The notes beneath the pieces are model-generated. The model was not told the DNA's origin and ran no database searches. It saw only the letters and a program-made list of their open reading frames with translations. From Candidatus Helarchaeota archaeon (GTDB lineage Archaea; Asgardarchaeota; Lokiarchaeia; Helarchaeales; HEL-GB-A), in the NCBI GenBank assembly GCA_013375455.1, contig JABXJT010000105.1, positions 1 to 16,061 of the forward strand: a stretch of DNA of 16,061 nucleotides, read 5' to 3'. Each line of letters starts with the position of its first letter. Within the stretch, counting starts at the first letter, position 1. Positions 1 to 6,716 of this stretch are shown one piece after another. The translations under genes and the position numbers were made by a program.

Positions 1-2
1 TG

Positions 3-455
3 ATCATCTCTGCTGATGCCATGATTGGGGTTATGGAAATAATAAAGCCTCACTTGGAAGGAGATCCAAACCAAAAACCCATGGGGACTATCTTAATTGG
101 GTCGGCGGAAGGCGATGTCCATAGTATAGGGAAAAATTTAATGATTTCGCTACTACAAGGACAGGGATTCAAGGTGATAGATCTTGGAACCGATGTGCCT
201 CCAGATAAGTTTATAGAAGAGGCAAAAAAATCCAAACCTGACGTGATCGGTATAAGCGGATTGCTTACAGAAAGTATCTCAACGATGCAAAAAACGGTTT
301 TAATGCTGAAAGAAGAAAACATTCCTTCAAAAATCATTGTTGGTGGGGGAATTTTAACGGTAGAATCATGCACCATGATAGGGGCAGACGATTTCGCCAC
401 GGATGGATGGGATGGGCTTAAAAAAATTAATAAATTGGTAGAGAGGGCAGAATAA
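3..455 (+). CDS. Corrinoid (cobalamin-binding) methyltransferase protein, 5' end outside the window
   Basis: This is the cobalamin-binding half of a MtaC/MtbC-like corrinoid protein, which carries a methyl group on cobalt between a substrate methyltransferase and a second methyltransferase. The frame is open to the window edge, and the residues before the first Met (IISADA) fit the family's linker between the helical cap and the Rossmann domain, so the gene starts upstream. The cobalamin signature is GDVHSIGKN, with the cobalt-ligating His codon at 120-122. It is followed by the usual Ser-Gly-Leu-Leu segment and a Gly-Gly-Gly turn (IIVGGG). It ends 1 nt before the URO-D methyltransferase start, so the two are almost certainly co-transcribed. 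Family assignment is firm; substrate is unknown. Confidence 0.93.
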   Translation: MISADAMIGVMEIIKPHLEGDPNQKPMGTILIGSAEGDVHSIGKNLMISLLQGQGFKVIDLGTDVPPDKFIEEAKKSKPDVIGISGLLTESISTMQKTVLMLKEENIPSKIIVGGGILTVESCTMIGADDFATDGWDGLKKINKLVERAE

Positions 456-456
456 T

Positions 457-1527
457 ATGTATGATTGGAAGGCTTCAATGGATCGATTTTTTAAAGCGTT
501 AGCTGGTAGTAAAAAAATTGACAGAGTTCCATATCTAGCAATAGTCATGGAACAGATGATAACTCGGATAATGGGAATTAATGTTAGAACTTTATATAGT
601 TCACCAAAAATTCTCGCGAATTCCACCCAAAAAGCTTGTGAATTTTTTGGTTGTGATAACGTGAGCCTCCCTATATACGCTGGTCCAGGCGAAGGTGTCG
701 CGTTTGCGGAAGCAAATGATAGGCGACATGCCATTAAATGGTTTGATTATCGCCCTATTTTTATTGATCAAGGGGTAATCTGTAAAACAGAAAAGGATAT
801 TGAACAATTAAAAATTCCCGATCATAGTCAAGTTAAATTATGGAACATAATATTTGATGCTGCAAAAATATTATATAAGGAAACGGGGTTTCCACAAGTA
901 TTTGGGATGGGAATTTGGAGCGTCGTTCAGCAATTACGAGGAGTGAATGCCTATAGAGATATGCGGCAAAATCCGGAAATCCTAATGACGCTTTGTGAAA
1001 AGATTTACGAATCCCAGATGGATTTATATCGGTATTGGTTTGAAAAAGTTGGCATAGTTCCCGCCATCTTTTTTACTGGATATGCTTTCAATAAAACGAT
1101 GATGAGTTTTGAGGATGCGATGAAATTTGAGGGGCAATTTATTAAGCGAATTCGAATGGAAATAAAGGTCCCCTTTATTCTTCATAATTGTGGAATGAAC
1201 CCCTACTTCAATGAAATCTGCAGTGAAATTAAATTTGATGCTGTTAATGGATCGCATCCATTAGATATCAATTATTGGGTAAATTTCAAGAAAAAGTTTC
1301 CAAAAGTTTGTATAGTGGGTGCAACCATTGATGTAAGTCAAGAATTGCTCACGGGAACGCCCCAAGATGTAGAAGAACGGGTCAAGGAAAATATTCTAAA
1401 TTTAGCACCCGGGGGAAGGTATATTGTTTGCCCGGTCTGCGCGTTACCCTTGAACGTCCCTCTACCCAATGTCATGGCTATTTCAAATGCCATCGAAAAG
1501 TATGGATATTATCCGATCAATGAATAA
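457..1527 (+). CDS. URO-D family (MtaA/MtbA-like) cobalamin-dependent methyltransferase
   Basis: A 356-residue protein of the uroporphyrinogen decarboxylase superfamily, methyltransferase branch. Such enzymes move a methyl group between a corrinoid protein and a thiol or other acceptor. The length is normal. The family's H-x-C-x(n)-C zinc pattern is visible: His243 and Cys245 in HNCGMN, and Cys325 (with Cys328 nearby) in the C-terminal CPVCALPLNVP segment, which occupies the place of the usual G-C-x-x-P loop. This supports a thiol-activating methyltransferase rather than true heme synthesis. The start ATG lies 1 nt after the stop of the corrinoid gene. Partner acceptor (coenzyme M, tetrahydrofolate or tetrahydromethanopterin) cannot be told from sequence alone. 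Confidence 0.9.
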   Translation: MYDWKASMDRFFKALAGSKKIDRVPYLAIVMEQMITRIMGINVRTLYSSPKILANSTQKACEFFGCDNVSLPIYAGPGEGVAFAEANDRRHAIKWFDYRPIFIDQGVICKTEKDIEQLKIPDHSQVKLWNIIFDAAKILYKETGFPQVFGMGIWSVVQQLRGVNAYRDMRQNPEILMTLCEKIYESQMDLYRYWFEKVGIVPAIFFTGYAFNKTMMSFEDAMKFEGQFIKRIRMEIKVPFILHNCGMNPYFNEICSEIKFDAVNGSHPLDINYWVNFKKKFPKVCIVGATIDVSQELLTGTPQDVEERVKENILNLAPGGRYIVCPVCALPLNVPLPNVMAISNAIEKYGYYPINE

Positions 1528-1773
1528 CACGTCACGACGCGCCTCAAAATGCTCGCCAAATCCCAGGGAATCATTGTCGTAACCACCGCGTCCGAGCACG
1601 ACCCGTCCATGCCCCTGCTCGATAATTTCCCAAATTTCCCCCTTTCAAAGGTCACCAAGAGTTTGGTGAAAAACAAGGGAATTAAGGAATGCCCGATAAA
1701 GAAGGGAGAAAGTAGTTACCAAAACAAATCCCATTGGGTGAGTTCCATTTCACCAATTTATTTAAAACCTTAA
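1528..1773 (+). pseudogene. GC-rich coding-like fragment directly after the methyltransferase stop
   Basis: The frame opens immediately after the stop of the URO-D gene and stays open to 1773. The first part is clearly more GC-rich than its surroundings and reads as plausible protein, including LAKSQGIIVVTTASEHD followed by a PSMPLLD segment. A helix with a Lys/Leu/Ala pattern followed by a hydrophobic GIIVVTT strand resembles part of a P-loop (RecA/KaiC-like) ATPase, but this is weak. The end of the frame (after about 1700) looks like chance sequence. No ribosome-binding site was found for the internal ATG at 1549. I read it as a 5'-truncated gene remnant, possibly joined by a rearrangement; it could also be noise. 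Confidence 0.3.
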
Positions 1774-1822
1774 ACAAATATATTATGGGTACTGTAAAAC
1801 AAAATGGTGAGGGAAATCTACC

Positions 1823-2218
1823 ATGACTGAAATCACAAAAGCAATGAAGATATATCTCCTTGTAACAAGCATTACCTGTATAGCCTATGGAATTATATAC
1901 GGTTTCTTGCCGTGGGAATTTCATTTATTCATTGATTATCCTTTTTATGACCCTGGAGTATCCGCTGCCCTTGGAGCTGTTCTTTTCGCCTTTGGAGGAT
2001 TTAATCTAATAGCATTAAAGAAGGCTGAATGGGAAAAAATCCGGATGTATATAGAGTTAGGAATGACCTTACATATATTATGGGGAACCGTGAGTTTATG
2101 GGAGGTATTCACTTACGGGCTTTCCCAGCCTGCTTTGACAAATGCATCGTTTAATGCTGCGCTATTCTTTGGACTCTTTATCTTGACTTTCCTCCTCTAT
2201 CGAAAACAGGGAGATTAA
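1823..2218 (+). CDS. Small membrane protein, four predicted helices, unrecognised family
   Basis: A 131-residue protein with four hydrophobic segments at about residues 9-29, 47-66, 75-97 and 107-126. A short charged loop (KKAEWEK) separates the second and third segments. The ATG start is supported by a strong GGTGAGGG site at 1806-1813. A TATA-like stretch lies near 1775-1785. A T-run follows the stop. The second helix contains a Gly-Ala-rich patch (ALGAVLFAFGGFN). It stands alone, transcribed apart from the methyltransferase pair, and nothing around it suggests a task. It resembles the many four-helix membrane proteins of unknown function in archaea; I cannot name a family. Confidence 0.8.
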   Translation: MTEITKAMKIYLLVTSITCIAYGIIYGFLPWEFHLFIDYPFYDPGVSAALGAVLFAFGGFNLIALKKAEWEKIRMYIELGMTLHILWGTVSLWEVFTYGLSQPALTNASFNAALFFGLFILTFLLYRKQGD

Positions 2219-2227
2219 AATCAAATC

Positions 2228-2238
2228 TTTTTTTTTTT
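2228..2238 (+). terminator. T-run after the 4-TM gene
   Basis: Eleven T residues begin 10 nt after the stop of the 1823-2218 gene. This is a typical archaeal intrinsic stop signal. Confidence 0.6.
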
Positions 2239-2278
2239 CAAAACAATTATAATAGACGCGGTCGATGTGTGGAGTCTT

Positions 2279-2752
2279 ATGACAAGTAAAGAAGGATATC
2301 CAAAGGAAATAATGACGGATGAAAAAATTTCTGAGAGTTCCGAAGAGACGGAAAAGGTCATCACTGTAGTAAAAAATGAATATGAAGAGAAAGCAGTCAT
2401 GGCAGCTATAAACTACATGAATGAATTTAATGAACGAAATGTCCAGGCGTGCGACGATAATCTTCATTTTCCTCATGTTGTTGTCATGATGGACGGTAAT
2501 TCGCTCTCTCTAAAAAAGCCCCCCTTTCATTCAGGAAAATTTTTTGAGATGCTTAGTAAAACATTTGGATGGCATCATACTTGCTGGGACTATAGACGCG
2601 TGCTTCATAGCGGTAAAAAGAAAGTCCATCTTGACCTGCAATTTACACGCTACAAACATGATGGGACTAAAATAGCAACTTCCCCAGCAATCTGGATAAT
2701 GACTGATCAGGATGGACATTGGGGAATCCAAATACGCTCAATTTATATCTAG
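2279..2752 (+). CDS. NTF2-like (SnoaL-type fold) protein
   Basis: A protein of 157 residues from ATG 2279. A GTG 12 nt upstream is in frame, but GGAG at 2271-2274 sits 4 nt before the ATG and favours the later start. The first 30 or so residues are charged and probably disordered. From the EEKAVMAAINYMNEFNERN segment the pattern is that of the NTF2/SnoaL cone fold: a long first helix, then HFPHVVVM, a GWHHTCWDYR segment, and final strands KKVHLDLQFTRY, SPAIWIMT and GHWGIQIRS. The fold hosts ligand-binding or enzymatic pockets of many kinds, so no reaction can be assigned. A TATA-like AATTATAATAG lies near 2245-2254, close enough for a very short leader. Single gene. Confidence 0.8.
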   Translation: MTSKEGYPKEIMTDEKISESSEETEKVITVVKNEYEEKAVMAAINYMNEFNERNVQACDDNLHFPHVVVMMDGNSLSLKKPPFHSGKFFEMLSKTFGWHHTCWDYRRVLHSGKKKVHLDLQFTRYKHDGTKIATSPAIWIMTDQDGHWGIQIRSIYI

Positions 2753-2842
2753 GGGCGCAGCGAACCTTGCTCTATTCCTACTACAAGGTGGGGTGGCGGC
2801 GGTTCTTCTATGGCTAACGTCTCTCTTTTAACAGGAAATTGA

Positions 2843-2876
2843 CTTTATAAGGTCAAGAAAATTGCCTTTATAAGGT
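2843..2876. repeat. 11-bp direct repeat CTTTATAAGGT, two copies
   Basis: CTTTATAAGGT occurs at 2843-2853 and 2866-2876, 23 bp apart. Each contains a TTTATAAG TATA-box core, and a third TTTATAAG lies at 2901-2908. The stretch 2753-2842 before it has no gene I can support; its first 70 bases are GC-rich. Confidence 0.55.
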
Positions 2877-2900
2877 TCATCTCCCTTAGATCGCAAAATT

Positions 2901-2948
2901 TTTATAAGCTTCGATTAGATTTTAAATACTAATCTAATTACAAGGAGG
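2901..2948 (+). promoter_or_regulatory. Promoter, inverted-repeat operator candidate and ribosome-binding site of the 2956 gene
   Basis: TTTATAAG at 2901-2908 is the best TATA box, which places transcription start near 2930. A perfect 8-bp inverted repeat, ATTAGATT (2914-2921) and AATCTAAT (2931-2938), with a 9-bp spacer, lies across that point and is a candidate repressor site. GGAGG follows at 2944-2948, just before the TTG start. Confidence 0.5.
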
Positions 2949-2955
2949 AAAATCT

Positions 2956-3318
2956 TTGACAAAAGGTGGAAGAATCTCAGCTGGGATCATTTCAATTGGT
3001 GCTGGTGGTCTTTCAATTTTATTTGCTTTATTAGCAATAGTACTTTCTGACAGTGCTGCTGAGTTTACTCTTGGATGGATCTTACTAATATCTGGTGCAA
3101 TAGCTGTGGTGGGTGGAATCCTTCTAATAGTTGATTTAATGACTGGTGGGATACTCGGAACTTGCGCAGGAGGAGTAGGAATTGTTAGTAGCTTGTTTTA
3201 TTTTGCATTTATTAATGAATGGTCTAAAGTGTTTTTTTTATTCATATTTGCCATATGTTTTGCCCTTGCGCTAGCTAGTGGAATTATAAGCATCACAGTC
3301 CGCTCCGATAAACTATAA
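2956..3318 (+). CDS. Small membrane protein, four predicted helices
   Basis: A 120-residue protein starting at TTG 2956, chosen because GGAGG lies 7 nt before it. Four hydrophobic segments fall at about residues 9-30, 39-60, 64-86 and 91-113, with many Gly, Ala and Ser in the helices. No charged catalytic residues stand out. I do not recognise the family. It has its own promoter region with an inverted repeat near the inferred transcription start, so its expression may be controlled by a DNA-binding repressor. The gene ends in a T-run. The RHH cassettes at 4545 and 8089 encode possible regulators, but nothing directly links them to this site. Confidence 0.78.
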   Translation: MTKGGRISAGIISIGAGGLSILFALLAIVLSDSAAEFTLGWILLISGAIAVVGGILLIVDLMTGGILGTCAGGVGIVSSLFYFAFINEWSKVFFLFIFAICFALALASGIISITVRSDKL

Positions 3319-3325
3319 TAATCCC

Positions 3326-3335
3326 TTTTTTTTTT
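3326..3335 (+). terminator. T-run after the 2956 gene
   Basis: Ten T residues start 8 nt after the stop codon of the upstream membrane-protein gene. Confidence 0.6.
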
Positions 3336-3393
3336 GGTTCTGCTGATCTATAAGATCAAACTTGGTTTTCCCCATCAAACTTGGTTCTTCACC

Positions 3394-3621
3394 TATTCTA
3401 AGGTAACTAATCCAATCTAGTTTCTCCCCCTTGGTAAGTTCAAGAAAGTCGCGTTCTTCTGTACCGAAGGAAAGGTTGGTGGTGAAAGGGCCTTCGCCGA
3501 AATGGAAAAAATATGTGATAAAGAACCTATAGCGATACTTGAAATTACGAGAAAAGAAATAAAAAACGAGGAATCCACAGAAAAATTGAAAGAATTTATT
3601 GAAAATGTTCAAAAGGGGTAA
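3394..3621 (+). pseudogene. Flavodoxin C-terminal remnant
   Basis: One frame reads as the last part of a flavodoxin: FKKVAFFCTEGKVGGERAF, then the C-terminal helix region with KICDKEP, ILEITRKEIKN and TEKLKEFIENVQKG, followed by a stop at 3619-3621. The strand-loop KVAFFCT.G..GGE.AF is the typical flavodoxin segment after the FMN 90s loop. An in-frame TAG at 3418-3420 interrupts it, and the preceding YSKVTNPI fits the segment expected just before, so the stop is a mutation inside an old gene. No phosphate-binding N-terminal loop (S-x-T-G-N-T) is present upstream. A 13-bp direct repeat (ATCAAACTTGGTT at 3354-3366 and 3373-3385) lies just before, perhaps part of the decay. No plausible start and no ribosome-binding site. 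Confidence 0.75.
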
Positions 3622-3659
3622 TCTATATTCCCCCAGTAATCCCACCATAGGTGGAACGG

Positions 3660-4310
3660 ATGGCGTGGCAGAATTGGAGAAAAATAGCTTTCGTTCTTGC
3701 AATAATTGGTAGTCTCCTAGTTCTAATTCTACTTATGTTCGGAGTTGTATTTTACGCGGGGGGGAATTTTTTCAATCCCTCCGCTCCAGGGTACTCAATG
3801 TGGCTAAACTCGTGGAGTGATTTGGGGAGGACCGTCGCGTGGTCCGGAGAAATTAATTTCATATCTCAACTATTCTTTAGTTTAGCGTGTGTATTTTGGA
3901 TAATTTCATTCGTTCCCAGTATTCACGCGCTCCAATCCTTGTTTTCGGAATCGAGATTAGGGAAGTTACTGAGTAACACGGGTACGCTTTTTGCGTTAAT
4001 TAGTGCGATAACTGTTTTTCTATTTGTATTTTTCTTCTCAGAGGACCTTCACCCATTCCCCCACCGCTTTTTTGCAGTCCTTGGTTACTTTAGTTTTCTT
4101 CTCGCTGAAATTCTATATGCGTTCGTCATGTTTATTGATAAAAACTATCCAAATACACGCGCAATGGGTTTTTTAGCGGTGGGAATTGTATTGTTTTTAT
4201 TTCTTATTTTTAACGCCGCTATTTTACAGAAATTAGTAACCTTCATACATACTATTGTCATATTGATTGTTTTTTATAGCGCGGTGAAGTCCTTCCAACA
4301 AAATGAATAA
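3660..4310 (+). CDS. Six-helix membrane protein, DUF998-like
   Basis: A protein of 216 residues from ATG 3660; the AGGTGG site at 3649-3654 is 5 nt upstream and argues against the in-frame GTG at 3651. About six hydrophobic segments are visible. After the first helix comes a soluble loop with YSMWLNSWSDLGRT, which matches the N-S-x-S-D-L-G type motif of the DUF998 family of integral membrane proteins. A second landmark is SEDLHPFPHRFFAVLGY before the fourth helix, with the two His facing a likely polar site. Function in this family is unknown. The reading frame continues open for 38 codons after the stop (to 4427) with basic residues, which may be chance or a decayed tail. Confidence 0.75.
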   Translation: MAWQNWRKIAFVLAIIGSLLVLILLMFGVVFYAGGNFFNPSAPGYSMWLNSWSDLGRTVAWSGEINFISQLFFSLACVFWIISFVPSIHALQSLFSESRLGKLLSNTGTLFALISAITVFLFVFFFSEDLHPFPHRFFAVLGYFSFLLAEILYAFVMFIDKNYPNTRAMGFLAVGIVLFLFLIFNAAILQKLVTFIHTIVILIVFYSAVKSFQQNE

Positions 4311-4544
4311 ATTCCCAATTCCGAAATTGAGATAAAAATCAATAGAAAATCCAGCAAGAAACAGAAATTGAAAACCATCGTGAAAGCCATCTTGCATAAA
4401 TCAGTAGATGTACTTGATGTGATTTAAGGAGCTATTCTAGTTTTTGCTTTCACCAACTTTTCTCACGAAATTTTTGGGGCAATAATTAGGGGTAAGGATA
4501 TATACAATTTTCCCCCACCCATGGTCAAACGGTGGTGGATCAGC

Positions 4545-4715
4545 ATGGTCTTGAAGGAACGCGGGTACCGGCAGGTGTCGCTGCCGATCGCCCTGATCGA
4601 ACGGATCGAGAAGTACCTCGCCAACCACAAGGAGGAGGGGTTCACGTCCATCCCGGAGTTCATCCGGCAGGCGATCCGCGAAAAGGTGAAGCGCGCCGCG
4701 AGCAAGAACCCCTGA
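4545..4715 (+). CDS. Ribbon-helix-helix (CopG/MetJ-Arc fold) DNA-binding protein, copy 1
   Basis: A 56-residue protein: a basic start (MVLKERG), a beta-strand with YRQVSLP that would enter the DNA major groove as a dimer, helix A at about residues 15-29, a Gly-Phe-Thr turn, and helix B at about 35-50 beginning SIPEFIRQAIREK. This is the classic RHH layout. I chose ATG 4545 over the in-frame ATG 4521, because copy 2 has CTG at the equivalent upstream position and both copies have GGTGGTGG before the later ATG. The gene is far more GC-rich than its neighbours, suggesting transfer. No toxin gene lies beside it, so it is probably a stand-alone regulator or an orphan antitoxin-type protein. Confidence 0.88.
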   Translation: MVLKERGYRQVSLPIALIERIEKYLANHKEEGFTSIPEFIRQAIREKVKRAASKNP

Positions 4716-4730
4716 TTTTCTTACTTTTTT
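4716..4730 (+). terminator. T-rich tail of RHH cassette copy 1
   Basis: ATTTTCTTACTTTTTT follows the stop and is conserved in the second cassette copy. Confidence 0.5.
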
Positions 4731-4748
4731 ATGAAGGGATACTTCAAG

Positions 4749-4755
4749 AAAAAAA
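4749..4755 (-). terminator. T-run after the 4773 minus-strand gene
   Basis: Seven A residues on the plus strand read as a T-run about 18 nt past the stop of the minus-strand membrane gene. Confidence 0.4.
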
Positions 4756-4772
4756 GAGCTTCCTGGCGACAC

Positions 4773-5018
4773 CTATAGGTAATAAGCTACGACGGGTATT
4801 AAGATGAAGGCCAAACCATTCACAACAATACCCGCAATCCCCAGACGAGAATCCTCTCCGACCCCAAGGATTGAACAAGTTAACCCCGCTAAAGGGAGGA
4901 GTATTGATACCGCGATCAAATAAGGCGCATAATATATAGCATAGTACAAAATCGGTGCCAGAGCCACGGCAATGCACCCAAGAACGAGTCCGACCCATGT
5001 GACCGTTTTCACTGCCAC
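4773..5018 (-). CDS. Small membrane protein, paralogue of the next gene upstream (DUF4190-like)
   Basis: An 81-residue protein starting at GTG; the frame has a stop two codons before it, so this is the only good start. It begins MAVKTVTWVGLVLGC and ends with the pattern LGIAGIVVNGLA, both shared with the neighbour at 5083-5367. Three hydrophobic segments are visible, at about residues 6-27, 32-52 and 60-80. The GIAGxxxN ending and CSxxGxxxG middle resemble the small DUF4190-type membrane proteins; function unknown. The 52 bp covering the promoter and start are identical to those of the neighbour, so the two genes are probably expressed under the same conditions from separate promoters. Confidence 0.8.
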   Translation of the reverse strand: MAVKTVTWVGLVLGCIAVALAPILYYAIYYAPYLIAVSILLPLAGLTCSILGVGEDSRLGIAGIVVNGLAFILIPVVAYYL

Positions 5019-5063
5019 TCTTCATCACTTCCTTATCTTATTTTTTTAATCAATGGTTTAAAT
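5012..5063 (-). repeat. 52-bp identical upstream segment, copy A
   Basis: Identical to 5361-5412. On the minus strand it holds a TTTAAACC TATA-like box, an AAGGAAGTGATGA ribosome-binding region and the GTG start with the first codon of the gene. Confidence 0.9.
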
Positions 5064-5082
5064 CATCACTCTTCACATCCTA

Positions 5083-5367
5083 TTATGAAAATAAAGTATA
5101 AATTATGAAAAAGAGGCTGACAAGGTTCAAGATAAATCCCGCGATTCCTAGATTGGAACCTTTTACAGCTCCAACAACTGAACAAACGGACCCCGCTATG
5201 GCGACCCCTATGATTACACCGCCGATTATCCCCAGTATTATCATCCCACCCAGGTTATAGGTCCAATAATTTGGGTCTATCGTATCTCTGATTTTAACAT
5301 ATGCTGCCAAGACTAAAGAACCGCACCCAAACGCCAATCCGACCACTGAGACTGTTTTCCCTGCCAC
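5083..5367 (-). CDS. Small membrane protein, tandem paralogue (DUF4190-like)
   Basis: A 94-residue protein from GTG 5367. It opens MAGKTVSVVGLAFGCGS, has a longer loop than its neighbour (KIRDTIDPNYWTYN), then hydrophobic segments and the ending CSVVGAVKGSNLGIAGFILNLVS, which aligns with the 4773-5018 protein. The pair clearly arose by tandem duplication. The coding parts have diverged strongly at DNA level, yet the 52 bp in front are identical, which points to gene conversion or selection on the control region. The gap of 64 bp to the next gene contains that gene's own promoter, so this is not a tight operon. Function unknown. Confidence 0.8.
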   Translation of the reverse strand: MAGKTVSVVGLAFGCGSLVLAAYVKIRDTIDPNYWTYNLGGMIILGIIGGVIIGVAIAGSVCSVVGAVKGSNLGIAGFILNLVSLFFIIYTLFS

Positions 5368-5412
5368 TCTTCATCACTTCCTTATCTTATTTTTTTAATC
5401 AATGGTTTAAAT
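5361..5412 (-). repeat. 52-bp identical upstream segment, copy B
   Basis: Identical to 5012-5063 over all 52 positions, including the TATA-like box, ribosome-binding region and GTG start. The remaining 80 bases to 5493 hold nothing I can name. Confidence 0.9.
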
Positions 5413-5493
5413 TATGTATGTTATTCGATCAATCGTATCTATTAATCCAATTTTTCATGATTAAGGATTATCTCCGAGGTCGCGGAATAAACG

Positions 5494-6660
5494 TTAAATA
5501 ATATTTATGACAAATGACACTTGATAGGTGCCATTGGCACCTTGATTATCAGTTACATCCAAGGTTACCTCATACAAACCATTTAAATTATATGTATGGA
5601 TGACATTCTCTCCAGTTGCAGGGGTAGGGTCCAACGGATCATCAAAATACCAGTAGTATTCGACGATAGAACCATCCGGATCATACGAAGGCGAACCATC
5701 GAAATCGATAAGCTCTCCTGTATATACTAAGGTTTGGGTGGGGTCGGGATCCATAGTAAAGTTAGCTACGGGAGGGTCATTGATGGTATTGACGGTAATT
5801 TCTACCATATCTGTGGTAGATAATGGATTGTTAGCGTCATCGTCAGTGACGTCAAGAACTACCCAATAGGAGCCAACGCTTGAATAGGAGTGTCCAACTA
5901 CAATCCCAGATGCGGAGCCACTCGAATCGCCGAAGTCCCAAGAATAAAGGAGAGCATCCCCATCAGGATCAAATGACGCGCTCGCATCAAAAACAATCGG
6001 ATAATCTGTCCACACTATCGTTTCACTAGCCACGAAGGAGGCGACAGGAAAATGGTTATAGATGTTAATGGAGTGAATATCTTGATCGGTGCCACCCCAT
6101 TCGTCTATGACTCGAAGAGTAACTTGGTAACTCCCACTATGGTTAAATTGGTGCAAAATATTTACCCCGGTTCCATTAGCCCCATCATCAAAGTCCCATT
6201 CGTAGGAGACAATGGTGCCATTCACCCCATAGGACCCACTCGCATCGAAGGACACATCTGTCTTTTTATCAGCATTTAGCAATGCGGAAATATTAGCCAC
6301 GGGAGGGATTCCATGAACAGTGATGGAAAATGTAGCTTGATCAGTCGCGCCCCAAAAATCCGTCACGGTGAGAGTCACGTTAAAAATACCGAAAGCGCTA
6401 AAACTGTGACGAACGACCGCTCCACTCGCGGTACATCCATCCCCGAAATTCCACTCCCACCGTCTTATTTCCCCATTGGGATCGTATGAATTAGACCCAT
6501 CAAAGGTGATATCCGTGTTGTACTGTTGGATCTCCTCTGCTTCTATGATTGCAACAGGCGGGGCGTTCTGATTCCACATGACAAAAGAAACAGCAGAAAT
6601 AATCGAAGCTGAACCGATAATAGCAATTACCAAAATTAATTTGAAATGTTTTTTAATCAA
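5494..6660 (-). CDS. Secreted or membrane-anchored protein with four PKD domains
   Basis: A protein of 388 residues from TTG 6660. GAGGGA about 8 nt before the TTG and a TATA-like TTTTATAGTATAA about 35 nt before it decide this start; the longer in-frame ATG at 6756 would run through the promoter. Residues 6-28 are a signal or anchor helix after basic IKKHFK. Four PKD (immunoglobulin-like) domains follow at about 34-116, 119-200, 204-293 and 296-388, each opening with P-V-A and carrying the core motif, for example WNFGDG, WDFDDG, WDFGDSS and WYFDD. No enzyme domain and no C-terminal anchor is present, so it is probably an extracellular spacer or adhesion protein held by its N-terminal helix. 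PKD chains are common in archaeal surface proteins. Confidence 0.9.
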   Translation of the reverse strand: MIKKHFKLILVIAIIGSASIISAVSFVMWNQNAPPVAIIEAEEIQQYNTDITFDGSNSYDPNGEIRRWEWNFGDGCTASGAVVRHSFSAFGIFNVTLTVTDFWGATDQATFSITVHGIPPVANISALLNADKKTDVSFDASGSYGVNGTIVSYEWDFDDGANGTGVNILHQFNHSGSYQVTLRVIDEWGGTDQDIHSINIYNHFPVASFVASETIVWTDYPIVFDASASFDPDGDALLYSWDFGDSSGSASGIVVGHSYSSVGSYWVVLDVTDDDANNPLSTTDMVEITVNTINDPPVANFTMDPDPTQTLVYTGELIDFDGSPSYDPDGSIVEYYWYFDDPLDPTPATGENVIHTYNLNGLYEVTLDVTDNQGANGTYQVSFVINII

Positions 6661-6689
6661 ATTAAATCCCTCACTAACATTTATGATCG

Positions 6690-6702
6690 TTATACTATAA
6701 AA
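6690..6702 (-). promoter_or_regulatory. TATA-like box of the PKD gene
   Basis: On the minus strand this reads TTTTATAGTATAA, which places the transcription start about 10 nt before the TTG codon at 6660. Confidence 0.5.
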
Positions 6703-6716
6703 GCGTGACCGACCAT

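Larger units (their letters stand above)
4477..4730 (+). repeat. RHH cassette, copy 1 of a 254-bp dispersed repeat
   Basis: Matches 8021-8274 without gaps, in the same orientation, 3544 bp apart. I count about 14 differences by eye, nine in the upstream part and five in the coding part. The unit spans a TATA-like box (TATATA near 4499), ribosome-binding site, the whole RHH gene and the T-rich tail, so it is a complete transcription unit. No terminal inverted repeats and no target duplication were seen. Confidence 0.9.

Noticed and set aside
3313..3702. 129-codon minus-strand frame over the flavodoxin remnant
   Set aside because: No ribosome-binding site, Phe/Ser-rich translation, and the plus strand shows a recognisable flavodoxin ending.
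4477..4730. MITE or insertion sequence with terminal inverted repeats
   Set aside because: The ends (GGGCAATAATTAGG and the T-rich tail) are not inverted repeats of each other, and no target duplication is visible.
4532..4807. Open frame overlapping RHH copy 1 in another frame (also 8076-8396, and minus-strand frames 4437-4772 and 7866-8249)
   Set aside because: They are by-products of the GC-rich RHH codons; composition is Arg/Pro/Gly-rich without domains, and the RHH frame explains the sequence.
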